Source: Streptomyces sp. CCM_MD2014 (GTDB taxonomy: Bacteria > Actinomycetota > Actinomycetes > Streptomycetales > Streptomycetaceae). From it: a stretch of DNA of 64,000 bases. The notes beneath the pieces were generated by a model. The model did not search any database and had not been told where the DNA came from. It worked only from the letters and a program-made list of their open reading frames with translations. The stretch is taken from the NCBI RefSeq assembly GCF_000772045.1, contig NZ_CP009754.1, forward strand, positions 7,874,001-7,938,000, given 5' to 3'. Below are positions 1 through 8,864 of this stretch, piece after piece. The position numbers were made by a program, and so were the translations under genes. The number at the start of each line of letters is the position of its first letter. Position 1 is the first letter of the stretch.

Positions 1-2
1 GG

Positions 3-2381
3 TTGATACCGCATCGTCCTGGGATGATCCTGGACGGCATGGAGGATTCCTCCGCCACGGTGATCGTCGACGCCCGCGGACTGGTGACGGGGTGGAGCGA
101 CGGCGCGCGGCGCCTGACCGGATACACGGCCGAGGAGGTCGTGGGGCGCCCCGCGCGGGACCTGCTCGCGCGGGACGCCCCCTCCGGCCCCGCCCTGTCC
201 GGCACCGCCGTGATCCGGCACCGCGACGGCCGCCCGGTGAGCCTGCGGCTGCGGGCGGGCCCGCTGCCGGGCGCCGACGGAGCACCGGGCGGCTGGGCGG
301 TGACCGCCGACCCGCCCGGCGGCCCCGTTCCCACCCTGGTCGACGACGCCGTACGGCAGGCCTCCCTGTCGATGTCCGTCCTCGACCCCGCCCTGCGCTT
401 CGTGCACGTCAACGAGACGACGTGCCGGATGATGGGCCGGCCGGCCGGCGAGCTGATCGGCCGCCGCCTGCCCGACACGCTGGCGGACTTCGAGGGCGAT
501 GCCCGGTCCTTCGTGCACCACGTGCGCGTCGTCGCCGACACGGGGCGACGCGTCCAGTACGAGAGCTACGCGCCCGCGCCGGCCGGCACCCGTCTGCACG
601 CCTGGACCGTGGAGATCTGGCCGGTCCACGACGCGTCCGGCGCGCTCACCGGCGTCGCCATGGCCGCGCTGGAGAGCACCGAACAGCACCGGGCCCGCGA
701 GCGGCTGGCCCTGCTGGACGCGGCCGGCACGGTCGGCACCACCCTCGACGTCGTGCGTACCGCCGAGGAGCTGATCGGGCTCCTCGTACCGCGATTCGCC
801 GGCTTCGCCGCCGTCGACCTGCTCGACTGGGTCCTCGGCAACGACGAACCTTTCGCCAAGCCGCCCGAGCACGCCGAACTGCGCCGGGTGGCCCACACCT
901 CCGCCACCCAGAACTTCCCCACTCCCGCCGTGCACCTCGGCGGACACGAGGTCCACCCGGCCGACAGCCCTCCCGCCCGGGCGATGCGGGAGGGCCGCGT
1001 CGTCCTCACCGGCCCGGGCGACCCGGAATTCGACCGGTGGATGCGCACCCGCGAGGCCGAGGCCCCGCACAACCGCCCCTTCCGCGAAGCCGTCTGCTCG
1101 GTCCTGGCCGTGCCCCTGCGGGCCCGCGGCACCACGCTGGGCGTGGCGCTGGCCGTCCGGACCGCGCCCAGGGAGCCGTACGCCGTCGAGGACGCCGTAC
1201 TGGCCGAGGAACTGGCCGGCCGGGCCGCGGTCTCCGTCGACAACGCCCGGCGCTTCGCCCGCGAGCGCTCCACCGCCCTGGCGATCCAGCGCAGCCTGCT
1301 CCCCAGGGACCTGCCCGGACAGGCCGCGGTCGAGGTGGCCCACCGCTACCTGCCCTCCGCGTCCGCGGCGGGCATCGGCGGCGACTGGTTCGACGTGATC
1401 CCGCTCTCCGGCAGCCGCGTCGGCCTCGTCGTCGGCGACGTCGTGGGCCACGGCATCCCGTCCACGGCGACCATGGGCCGGCTGTGCACGGCCGTACGCA
1501 CCCTCGCCGACGTCGATCTGCCCCCCGACGAACTCCTCACCCATCTCGACGACCTCGTCACCCACCTCGCGGCCGTCGGCGCGCGGGAAGGCGACGCGGA
1601 GATCGCGGAACTGGGCGCCACCTGCCTGTACGCCGTGTACGACCCCGTGTCCCGGCGACTGGCCCTGGCGGCCGCCGGCCACCCCGCACCCGCCCTCCTC
1701 CTGCCCGACGGCAGCACCCGGATCGTCACCATGACCGCCGGGCCGCCGCTCGGAGTGGGCGGACTGCCCTTCGAGGCGACGGAGCTGGAACTGCCGGAAG
1801 GCTCCGTCGTCGCCCTCTACACCGACGGACTGGTGGAGGACCGCGACCGCGACGTCGACCACGCCACCGAGGAAATGTGCCGGGCCCTGGCCGCGCCCGC
1901 GACCTCGCTCGACGCGCTGTGCGACGGCGTGCTCAAGGCCGTACTGCCCGAAGAGCCCGGCGACGACGTCGCGCTGCTGCTGGCGCGCACCCGGGCGCTG
2001 GGCGAGGACCGGGTGCGCACCTGGGACGTCGACCCGGACCCCGTCGGCGTGGCGGCCGTCAGACGGTCCGTCGGCGAGCAGCTGACGGCGTGGGGACTGG
2101 ACGACACCGCCTTCGTCACCGAACTCGTCGTCAGCGAACTGGTCACCAACGCCATCCGGTACGGCGAGCCGCCCATCCAGTTGCGTCTCATCCGCCACAC
2201 CGCCCTCATCTGCGAGGTCTCCGACGCCAGCTCCACCTCACCCCACCTGCGCCGCGCCCACGCCTACGACGAGGGCGGCCGCGGACTGCTCCTGGTCGCC
2301 CAGCTCACCCAGCGCTGGGGCAGCCGCCAGACGGACACCGGCAAGACCATCTGGGCCGAACAGCCGCTGCCCGCGGAGTGA
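3..2381 (+). CDS. PAS/GAF sensor with SpoIIE-type Ser/Thr phosphatase and RsbW-like ATPase domain
   Basis: This is a cytosolic signalling protein of the kind that controls anti-sigma or anti-anti-sigma partners. In order there is a PAS domain (about residues 15-105, with LTGYTAEEVVGRP), a second PAS (about 120-235), a GAF domain (about 245-425), a PP2C/SpoIIE phosphatase (about 428-650) with IQRSLLP, metal-binding GGDWFD near 458 and GDVVGHG near 477, and YTDGLVEDR near 606. A C-terminal HATPase_c domain carries the N-box ELVVSELVTNAI near 708. No membrane segment is seen, so the signal is probably intracellular. The window edge cuts the upstream region. A TTG at 3 and ATGs at 24 and 39 are all in frame, so the true start may lie outside. 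Having phosphatase and kinase-like modules in one chain is typical of Streptomyces. Confidence 0.9.
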   Translation: MIPHRPGMILDGMEDSSATVIVDARGLVTGWSDGARRLTGYTAEEVVGRPARDLLARDAPSGPALSGTAVIRHRDGRPVSLRLRAGPLPGADGAPGGWAVTADPPGGPVPTLVDDAVRQASLSMSVLDPALRFVHVNETTCRMMGRPAGELIGRRLPDTLADFEGDARSFVHHVRVVADTGRRVQYESYAPAPAGTRLHAWTVEIWPVHDASGALTGVAMAALESTEQHRARERLALLDAAGTVGTTLDVVRTAEELIGLLVPRFAGFAAVDLLDWVLGNDEPFAKPPEHAELRRVAHTSATQNFPTPAVHLGGHEVHPADSPPARAMREGRVVLTGPGDPEFDRWMRTREAEAPHNRPFREAVCSVLAVPLRARGTTLGVALAVRTAPREPYAVEDAVLAEELAGRAAVSVDNARRFARERSTALAIQRSLLPRDLPGQAAVEVAHRYLPSASAAGIGGDWFDVIPLSGSRVGLVVGDVVGHGIPSTATMGRLCTAVRTLADVDLPPDELLTHLDDLVTHLAAVGAREGDAEIAELGATCLYAVYDPVSRRLALAAAGHPAPALLLPDGSTRIVTMTAGPPLGVGGLPFEATELELPEGSVVALYTDGLVEDRDRDVDHATEEMCRALAAPATSLDALCDGVLKAVLPEEPGDDVALLLARTRALGEDRVRTWDVDPDPVGVAAVRRSVGEQLTAWGLDDTAFVTELVVSELVTNAIRYGEPPIQLRLIRHTALICEVSDASSTSPHLRRAHAYDEGGRGLLLVAQLTQRWGSRQTDTGKTIWAEQPLPAE

Positions 2382-2390
2382 ACCGCCCGG

Positions 2391-3014
2391 CTAACCCCGG
2401 CCGTCCTCCGCCGCCACCCGGGCCAGCGTGCGGCCGGTGCGCGCGGACCGGGCCCGCCGGGGGTCCGGGGTGCCGCGCCCGCGCCCGCCGCCGGCCGTCT
2501 TCACCAGGAGCCACGCCGCGTCCTCACCGGCCGCGCGGTCCGGACCACCGCGAAAGCGGGTCAGCGCGTACTCGCCGCGCAGCTTCGCCCCGTGCAGCCG
2601 GAACCGGGCGTGCCCGTGCGCCAGCGACTCGGCGAAGTCGACCGGCCGTCCCCGGCGGTCGTGGCTCAGCGGCTCGTAGGTGCCGTGGTCCCACACGATC
2701 ACCGTTCCGCCCCCGTACTCACCCGCCGGGATGACGCCCTCGAACTCCTCGTACTCCAGCGGATGGTCCTCCGTGGGCACCGCGAGCCGCTTGTCGCTCG
2801 GGTCCGCGGACGGCCCCTTCGGCACCGACCAGGACTTGAGCACGTCGGCCACCTGCAGCCGGAAGTCGAAGTGCAGGGTGCTCGCGTCATGGATCTGCAC
2901 GACGAAGCGGGGCTCCCCGCCCTCGCCGGGCGCCCCTTCTCCGGCCGGCTCACCGGTCCGGCCGAAGTCCCGTTTGCCGTGGTACGCGCCTAGCGCGTCG
3001 CTCTCGCCGCCCAC
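2391..3014 (-). CDS. Stand-alone LigD-type DNA 3'-phosphoesterase
   Basis: A 207-residue single-domain protein matching the 3'-phosphoesterase module of bacterial NHEJ ligase LigD, which removes 3' phosphate or ribonucleotide blocks before end joining. The hallmark IHDASTLHFDFRLQ is at 41-54. The catalytic set known from Pseudomonas LigD is visible and falls at the same residue numbers here: His42, His48, Asp50, Arg52, Arg76, His84 and Tyr88. No ligase or polymerase domain is attached, so it would act alone or with Ku and ligase encoded elsewhere. The start is GTG at 3014, preceded by GGAAGGAG. The stop lies 9 nt from the convergent phosphatase gene. The low-complexity tail (about 170-207) is rich in Arg, Gly and Pro. 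Confidence 0.88.
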   Translation of the reverse strand: MGGESDALGAYHGKRDFGRTGEPAGEGAPGEGGEPRFVVQIHDASTLHFDFRLQVADVLKSWSVPKGPSADPSDKRLAVPTEDHPLEYEEFEGVIPAGEYGGGTVIVWDHGTYEPLSHDRRGRPVDFAESLAHGHARFRLHGAKLRGEYALTRFRGGPDRAAGEDAAWLLVKTAGGGRGRGTPDPRRARSARTGRTLARVAAEDGRG

Positions 3015-3093
3015 TTGACGCTCCTTCCGGGAGACCGGGAGACCGGGAGACGGAGGGACCGGGAGATCCCCCGACCGGGACCGGGTACCCCGC

Positions 3094-3924
3094 TCAGAAC
3101 TCCTCGTGCACCTCCGGGTCGCCGCCGATCCGGCGGTGCGCCCGGTCCGCCACCGTGCGCATCTGCCCGGCGTCCAGTTCGAAGCCGAAGACGTCGAGGT
3201 TCGCCCGCTGCCGCGCCGGGTCGGCGGACTTCGGGATCGGCACCGCGCCCAGCTGGGTGTGCCAGCGCAGGACCGCCTGGGCGGGCGTCACCCCGTGCGC
3301 CTCGGCGACCGCGGCGACGGCGGGGTCGTCCAGCAGGTCGCTGCCCCGGCCCAGCGGGCTCCAGCTCTCGGTGCGGATGCCCTTGCGCTCGTGGTAGGCG
3401 CGCAGCCCGTCCTGCGGGAAGAGCGGGTGCAGCTCGATCTGGTTGACGGACGGCAGGACACCCGTCTCCTTCTCCAGCCGCTCGATGTGCTCGGCCGTGA
3501 AGTTGGAGACGCCCACCGACCGCACGAGACCGTCCTCGCGCAGCTTCACCATGGCCTTCCACGAGTCGACGTACTTGTCCACGCGCGGCAGCGGCCAGTG
3601 GATCAGGTACAGGTCGACGTACTCCACGCCGAGACGGGCGCGGGACTCCTCGAAGGAGGCGAGCGTCTCCTCGTAGCCGTGGTGCCGGCCGGGCAGCTTG
3701 GTGGTCACGACGATCTCCTCGCGGGGCAGGCCGGCGGACGCGATCCCGCGGCCGACGCCGGTCTCGTTGCGGTAGTTCGTCGCCGTGTCGATCAGGCGGT
3801 ACCCCGTCCGAAGGGCCTCGCGGACCGCCCGCTCCGCCTCGTCGTCCTTCATCGGCCAGGTGCCCAGGCCCAGGGCGGGGAGCGTGGTGCCGTCGTTGAG
3901 CGTGTACGCCGGGATGCTGATCAC
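3094..3924 (-). CDS. Aldo/keto reductase (AKR5-like)
   Basis: A 276-residue NADPH-dependent carbonyl reductase of the 2,5-diketo-gluconate reductase type, expected to be a cytosolic (alpha/beta)8 barrel. The catalytic tetrad is visible: Asp46 and Tyr51 in LIDTATNYRNE, Lys76 in VVTTKLPG and His109 in YLIHWPLP. The cofactor-binding end has VPIPKSADPARQRANL. Length is normal for the family. The gene sits alone between the phosphoesterase and LigD-PE genes on the same strand, with gaps of about 80-100 nt, so co-transcription is possible but not shown. The physiological substrate cannot be read from sequence. Confidence 0.92.
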   Translation of the reverse strand: MISIPAYTLNDGTTLPALGLGTWPMKDDEAERAVREALRTGYRLIDTATNYRNETGVGRGIASAGLPREEIVVTTKLPGRHHGYEETLASFEESRARLGVEYVDLYLIHWPLPRVDKYVDSWKAMVKLREDGLVRSVGVSNFTAEHIERLEKETGVLPSVNQIELHPLFPQDGLRAYHERKGIRTESWSPLGRGSDLLDDPAVAAVAEAHGVTPAQAVLRWHTQLGAVPIPKSADPARQRANLDVFGFELDAGQMRTVADRAHRRIGGDPEVHEEF

Positions 3925-4020
3925 CGTGGGACCTTCCCTCGACTGTGCGCGGCGGTGTGCCGCCCGGTTCCAGCCTCGCCCACGCCGGGACGGGTGATCA
4001 ACCGGACGGCCGGGACCACG

Positions 4021-5523
4021 TCACTCGAGCGGGATCGTCACCTCGTCCTCGACCGGCGGGTCCTCCTCCTGCGCCCGGTTGCCGGTGGCCGCGTAACAGC
4101 GCAGCCGGACCGCCTCCGGCGTCACGTCCAGGCGCAGGAAGCACTTGAAGAAGGGCGGGCTGTAGGTCGCCGAGCCGGGCGAGAACAACTGCGTGTAGAT
4201 CTTGCGCACGGGCAGCCGGAACCGCTTGCGGCGCTCGGGCCGCCGTGCCGTGCCCAGCAGTCCGGCGACCAGCCGGACGCGCCGGGTGACCCGCGCGTCG
4301 CCGCCCGGGGCGCGGCCGGTGCGGATGCCGAGACGCTCGGCGATCACGGCCGTCGCCTCGGCCTCCGTGAGGGTGAAGAAGCGGCGCAGCCGCAGCCGGC
4401 GGCCGTACAGGGCGCTGTAGAAGGCGAGCGAGTCGCCGCGCAGCGGATAGGAGCGGAAGTCGTCCTCGGTGACCCCGGCCACCGAGACGCGCGGAATGGT
4501 GTGGGTGGCGTGCATGAACGCACCGCCGCCGCCCGCCACGACGTACTGCACGGTGCGGCCGCCCACGTCGACCGGATAGCGCTGGTAGTTGTGGATGTCG
4601 CCGCCGATCGCCGCGACGTAGTGATGGGCGGGATCGCGCACGATGTCGTCGACCGTGCCGCCGCCCTCGATGGGGCACGGGTGGTGCTCGCCGTCCACGT
4701 ACAGGGGCGAGCCGGTGACGAGGATCTTCGGCCGGTCTCCCGCCGACACCTCGCGCAGCCAGGCGCCCTGCTCGGCGTCGACCGTGCCCAGCAGCCCCGT
4801 GTCGATGCCGACGATCCGCACCGGGCCGGCGTCGACGGCCCAGTACGGCCCCGGCTGGACGGCCTGCTGGGCGGGGGACGGGCGCAGCTTGCGCGCCTCG
4901 TCCAGGTGCCGGCCGTCGTCGGGGCGCGGCCGGTGCCACAACAGGTGCCGCAGCCATGCGGGGGTGAACGGGCGCGGCGCCGGCTCCGGCGGCAGGGGCG
5001 GGGCGTCGTCGCAGAAGACGCGCATGAAGCCGCCGAGGTCCTCGTACCAGTCGTGGTTGCCCGGTATCGCGTATATGGGCGCCTGGTAGTCGCGGTAGGG
5101 GCGGAAGAACTTCGTGCCGTAGTCGTCGGCGCTGCCCACCGGGTAGATCACATCGCTCGCGAGGACCGCGAACCGGGTGTCACCGCCCGCCCTCAACAGC
5201 CCGGGCACCACGGCGTACTGGGGACCGTCGCCCTCTCCCGTGTCGCCGACGACCAGGAAGGAGAACCGGTCGGGGTCGTCCCGCCGGATCACCTTGTCGG
5301 CCGGTGCGCCGGCCGCGGACCGCTGCGCCACCCAGCGGGAGCGGGTGCGGCCCGTGGGGTCACCGAACCAGGAGGCCAGCACACCGTTGCGGGCGGCCCA
5401 CAGCGTTCTCGGGTCCAGCCAGGACAGCTTCTCGGTGCGCTGCGGCATCAGCGCCCGGTAGGCGCCGGGCGCGGCGGAGCCCCAGCCGGCGCCTTCGGCG
5501 GAATCACGTGAGGAGTTGGACAC
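4021..5523 (-). CDS. Calcineurin-like metallophosphoesterase
   Basis: A 500-residue protein with a metallophosphoesterase core: VVGDTGEGDG (near residue 90), ASDVIYP, GNHDWYEDLGG and a C-terminal GDIHNYQRYP metal-binding His motif. The roughly 170-residue C-terminal extension carries no motif I recognise and may form a beta domain, as in related Streptomyces proteins. No signal peptide or transmembrane helix is evident, so it is probably cytosolic. The GTG start at 5523 follows a TACCGT -10-like hexamer by only 6 nt, which suggests a leaderless transcript. Substrate (phosphomonoester, diester or nucleotide) is unknown. Confidence 0.85.
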   Translation of the reverse strand: MSNSSRDSAEGAGWGSAAPGAYRALMPQRTEKLSWLDPRTLWAARNGVLASWFGDPTGRTRSRWVAQRSAAGAPADKVIRRDDPDRFSFLVVGDTGEGDGPQYAVVPGLLRAGGDTRFAVLASDVIYPVGSADDYGTKFFRPYRDYQAPIYAIPGNHDWYEDLGGFMRVFCDDAPPLPPEPAPRPFTPAWLRHLLWHRPRPDDGRHLDEARKLRPSPAQQAVQPGPYWAVDAGPVRIVGIDTGLLGTVDAEQGAWLREVSAGDRPKILVTGSPLYVDGEHHPCPIEGGGTVDDIVRDPAHHYVAAIGGDIHNYQRYPVDVGGRTVQYVVAGGGGAFMHATHTIPRVSVAGVTEDDFRSYPLRGDSLAFYSALYGRRLRLRRFFTLTEAEATAVIAERLGIRTGRAPGGDARVTRRVRLVAGLLGTARRPERRKRFRLPVRKIYTQLFSPGSATYSPPFFKCFLRLDVTPEAVRLRCYAATGNRAQEEDPPVEDEVTIPLE

Positions 5524-5613
5524 CCGGGCACGGTAACAACGCCCGGTCCGGGTGCCGGACGGGGCCGGACCGCCAAGTCCGGCCCGGTGCGGGCGGTTTC
5601 GCGGACGCCGGGG

Positions 5614-6369
5614 TCACAATGTCCGGTTCAGGAGGTCGAGCAGCGCCTCCCAGTGGCGTTCGGCCGCCTGCTCGTCGTAGGCGGAGGTGTCGGCCTGGGT
5701 GTAGCCGTGCTGCGCCCCCGCGTAGACCTCGCAGCGGTGGGTCAGGCCCGCCGCGGCCAGGGCCGCCTCCAGTCGCTGCTGCTGCTCGGCGGGCATGCCG
5801 GGGTCCTGGTCGGCATGGGCGAAGTACACCTCGCCCGTGAGGCGCCCGGCCACCCGGTGCGGGCTGTCCGGTGCCTCGGTCGCCAGGTTTCCGCCGTGGA
5901 AGCCGGCCGTCGCCGCGATCCGGTCGGGATACGTGCCGGCGGTGCGCAGGGCGAGGCCGGCGCCCATGCAGTAGCCCACCACCGCCACCGGTCCGCCGGC
6001 CGCCTCCGGGCGACCGGTCAGCCACCGCAGATACGCGTCGGCGTCCCGTTCCACCCGCTCGGGCGTGAGGGCCCGCATCATCGGTCCGAGGCGCTCGAAA
6101 ATTCTCGGCCGCGACGCCTGGTCGATGAACTCGGGGAGGTCCACGACCGGTGCCCGGCCCTCCCGGTAGAGGACATTGGGCACCACGACGGTGTACCCGG
6201 CCCCGGCCAGCCGGTCCGCCATGGCGCGCAGGGACGGGCGCAGCCCGAAGCCGTCCATGTACAGCAGGACCGCGGGACGGGGTTCCCCGTCGGCAGGGTG
6301 GGTCAGATACGCGTCGGCGGTGCCGTCGTCGGTGGGGATGTCCACGGCGGTTCCGGCTACGGCGGTCAT
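5614..6369 (-). CDS. Dienelactone hydrolase family protein
   Basis: An alpha/beta hydrolase of the carboxymethylenebutenolidase family, about 251 residues. The family uses a Cys-Asp-His triad to open lactones. The nucleophile Cys is in VVGYCMGAG, and the C-terminal His is in QHGYTQADTSAYDEQAA. I chose ATG 6369 (MTAVAGTAVD) rather than the longer frame because GAGAAAGG sits about 10 nt upstream. No aromatic-ring cleavage genes are nearby, so a role in chloroaromatic catabolism is not supported. It may act on an unrelated ester or lactone. Confidence 0.87.
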   Translation of the reverse strand: MTAVAGTAVDIPTDDGTADAYLTHPADGEPRPAVLLYMDGFGLRPSLRAMADRLAGAGYTVVVPNVLYREGRAPVVDLPEFIDQASRPRIFERLGPMMRALTPERVERDADAYLRWLTGRPEAAGGPVAVVGYCMGAGLALRTAGTYPDRIAATAGFHGGNLATEAPDSPHRVAGRLTGEVYFAHADQDPGMPAEQQQRLEAALAAAGLTHRCEVYAGAQHGYTQADTSAYDEQAAERHWEALLDLLNRTL

Positions 6370-6451
6370 CGGGCAGATTGCCTTTCTCTCGGTGGTCGCG
6401 GCGGTTCGGCCGCTCACTCGGGGGGAGGGGGCGGTGCAGCGCGGCGCGGCG

Positions 6452-7072
6452 CTACTCGAACCGGCTCGTGTCGCCGGCGCCCCGCCGCACGATCTCCGCC
6501 TCGCCGCCCGAGAAGTCGACGACCGTGGTCGGCTCGGTGCCGCAGTCCCCGGAGTCGACGACCGCGTCCAGCACGTGGTCGAGCCGGTCCTTGATCTCCC
6601 AGCCCTGCGTCATCGGCTCCTCCTCGTCCGGCAGCAACAGCGTGCTGGACAGCAGCGGTTCACCGAGTTCCGCGAGCAGGGCCTGGGTGACGACGTGGTC
6701 GGGGATGCGCACGCCCACGGTCTTCTTCTTCGGATGCTGGAGCATGCGCGGCACCTCCCTCGTCGCAGGCAGGATGAAGGTGTAGCTCCCGGGGGTCGAC
6801 GCCTTGATCACCCGGAACACGTCGTTGTCGATCTGCACGAACCGGCCGAGCTGCGCGAAGTCCTGGCAGACCAGGGTGAAATGGTGCCGGTTGTCCAGGT
6901 GCCGGATCGACCGGATGCGGTCGATGCCGTCGCGGCTGCCCAGCCGGCATCCCAGCGCGTAGCAGGAGTCCGTCGGATACGCGATCAGCGCGCCGGAGCG
7001 GACGCTGTCGGCGACCTGGGCGATGCTGCGCGGCTGGGGGTTGTCGGGGTGCACGTCGAAGTACTTCGCCAT
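6452..7072 (-). CDS. Sua5/YciO/YrdC/YwlC family protein
   Basis: A 206-residue YrdC-fold protein. The family includes threonylcarbamoyl-AMP synthase (tRNA t6A37 synthesis), but this length and the opening MAKYFDVHPDNPQPRSI fit the YciO branch better, whose role is less clear. Visible motifs are IAYPTDSCYALGC (nucleotide and threonine site), RSIRHLDNRHHFTLVCQD, PGSYTFILPAT and GVRIPDH. A typical streptomycete has a separate Sua5 in the prfA/hemK region, so this is probably a paralogue. ATG 7072 follows TAAGCT by 6 nt, consistent with a leaderless transcript. It is divergent from the PucR regulator. Confidence 0.85.
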   Translation of the reverse strand: MAKYFDVHPDNPQPRSIAQVADSVRSGALIAYPTDSCYALGCRLGSRDGIDRIRSIRHLDNRHHFTLVCQDFAQLGRFVQIDNDVFRVIKASTPGSYTFILPATREVPRMLQHPKKKTVGVRIPDHVVTQALLAELGEPLLSSTLLLPDEEEPMTQGWEIKDRLDHVLDAVVDSGDCGTEPTTVVDFSGGEAEIVRRGAGDTSRFE

Positions 7073-7217
7073 TCACCGAGCTTATGCCCGCTCGGCCGCC
7101 CCGCCCGGCAGGCCCGGCGGCCCGGGCCGCCGACGCCGGGACGGGGCCCGCCACGAAGCGATGAGGTAACGTCCCCGACCTGGGGCGGGGACCGGGCGAG
7201 ACGAGGAGAAGGCCGAC

Positions 7218-8747
7218 GTGGCGGGCCGAGAGGACGCGAAACGGCAGCGGACATCCGGGGCCGGTGAGTACGCGGGCTGGGCGCGGGAACTGCTCGAGCA
7301 CCTGCGTCCGGCCGGACGCGACCTGACCCGGGTCGTGGCCTGGCTCGCCGGCACCGCGCAGGCCACCGTGTCGCTGCAGGACGGCACCGGCCGGCTGCTG
7401 GCCGGCACCCGCGTCCCGCTCGACGACGGCCTGGTCGCCGACGTCACCTCAGGCCGGATCGCGTCGGCCGCGCTGGAGGACCGGGGCCGTCACCTGCGGC
7501 TCGTCCGCGTGGAGCGGTCCCACCCGGCGCGGGCCGCCGTCCTGACGGTGGCCCGCGAGGCGCCCTTCGACCGGCGCGTCTCCGACATCGTCACGCACAC
7601 CGCCCAGGTGGTCGAGCTGCTGCTGGCCGGCCACGAGTCGAACGCGGCCGGACACCGGCTGCGGCGTGCCACCTCCGACCTGCGTCTGGCCATCCTGCAG
7701 CTGCTGATGGTGGAGGACACCGTCGCCGCCCGCCGTGTGGCCGCCGGCCTCTGGCCCGGGCTCCTCGACACCGAGACGGCCTGCGTGTACGTCGTGGAGA
7801 GCGACCCCGCCGAACGGGACCGTCTCGCCGAGGAGTGCGTGTCGGCGACGGGGGAACGGGCGCTGGTCGTCCGGTGCCCGGCGGTGGACGCACACGTGAT
7901 CGTCCTCGCGCCGTTCCAGGAGGCCGGGCAGGAGCTGCGCTCGCTCGTCGGCCGCCGCCCCGGCGTCTTTCTCGGCGGCAGCGCCCGGCAGGGCCTCGAC
8001 CGCACGGCCGCGGCCTACGGACAGGCTGTCAGTGCCCTGGCCGTGGCCCGGTTCCGGTCCCAGCGGGCGGCCCTGTACGCCGAGCGCACCCGGCCCGAGC
8101 TGCTGATGGACCCCGCGGAGCTGTACGACTGGACGGCCGGTGTGCTGAGCCCTCTCGACACCCTGTCGCACCACACGCGCGCCGAACTGCTCGCCACCAC
8201 CCGGCTCGGCCTGGAGTTCACGGCGGTCAACACGGCGAAGGTGCTCGGCGTCAGCCGCAACACGGTCCGCGCCCGCATGGACCGGGTCGGGTCGCTGCTG
8301 CGCACGGACTTCGCCGACCTGACCGTCCGGGCCGCGGTCCACCTCGCGCTGAACTCGCAGGTGGGGCTCGCCGAAACCCCGCCGGGCGCCGGCCGGCGGG
8401 GCGGTGCCGCCCGCCTGGCCGACCTGCTCTCCGGGCCCGCGCTGCGGGCCTGGGCCGGCGACCTGCTGGGGCGGCTCGACCCCGACGGCCGGGACCTGCG
8501 GCGCACGCTGCGCACCTGGATCGCCGCCGGCGGCAACGCCGAGCGTGCCGCGCACCAGATCGGCATGCACGCGCAGACCGTCCGCGAGCACGTCCGCAGC
8601 GCCGAGCCCGTCCTCGAGCGCGAGCTGCTCGCCGCCGGCAGCGACCTGTACGAGGTCGTGCTGGCCCACCTGGCGACCGGCGACCTCGATCAGCCGCTCC
8701 TGCTCGGGACGAAACCGGGCCATCCGGACTCACCTGTGCACGACTGA
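7218..8747 (+). CDS. PucR-family helix-turn-helix regulator
   Basis: A 509-residue transcriptional regulator. The N-terminal half (about 1-220) looks like a divergent sensor domain. The C-terminal half has a PucR-type HTH region, with VLGVSRNTVRARMDRV near residue 340, then a second related segment, GGNAERAAHQIGMHAQTVREHVRSAE, near 440. Two HTH-like repeats in one chain are seen in several Streptomyces PucR proteins. The start is GTG 7218 after GAGACGAGGAGAAGG. It is divergent from the YciO-like gene and convergent with the alcohol dehydrogenase. The target genes cannot be inferred; regulators of this family often control local catabolic genes. Confidence 0.85.
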   Translation: MAGREDAKRQRTSGAGEYAGWARELLEHLRPAGRDLTRVVAWLAGTAQATVSLQDGTGRLLAGTRVPLDDGLVADVTSGRIASAALEDRGRHLRLVRVERSHPARAAVLTVAREAPFDRRVSDIVTHTAQVVELLLAGHESNAAGHRLRRATSDLRLAILQLLMVEDTVAARRVAAGLWPGLLDTETACVYVVESDPAERDRLAEECVSATGERALVVRCPAVDAHVIVLAPFQEAGQELRSLVGRRPGVFLGGSARQGLDRTAAAYGQAVSALAVARFRSQRAALYAERTRPELLMDPAELYDWTAGVLSPLDTLSHHTRAELLATTRLGLEFTAVNTAKVLGVSRNTVRARMDRVGSLLRTDFADLTVRAAVHLALNSQVGLAETPPGAGRRGGAARLADLLSGPALRAWAGDLLGRLDPDGRDLRRTLRTWIAAGGNAERAAHQIGMHAQTVREHVRSAEPVLERELLAAGSDLYEVVLAHLATGDLDQPLLLGTKPGHPDSPVHD

Positions 8748-8820
8748 GTCTTCCCGGCCCCTCGGCGGGCACCGGCACGATTCACAACGGCGGAGCCGTC
8801 CACGTAGGTTCGACGGGCAG

Positions 8821-8855
8821 GGGGCACGACCGGAACGGGGGACCGGTCGCGCCCC
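8821..8855. terminator. Bidirectional stem-loop between convergent genes
   Basis: Arms 8821-8833 and 8843-8855 pair over 13 positions with one A-C mismatch, leaving a 9-nt loop. It lies between the convergent pucR-like and alcohol dehydrogenase genes and has no strong T-tract, as is usual for Streptomyces terminators. Confidence 0.6.
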
Positions 8856-8864
8856 TTGGGGGTG

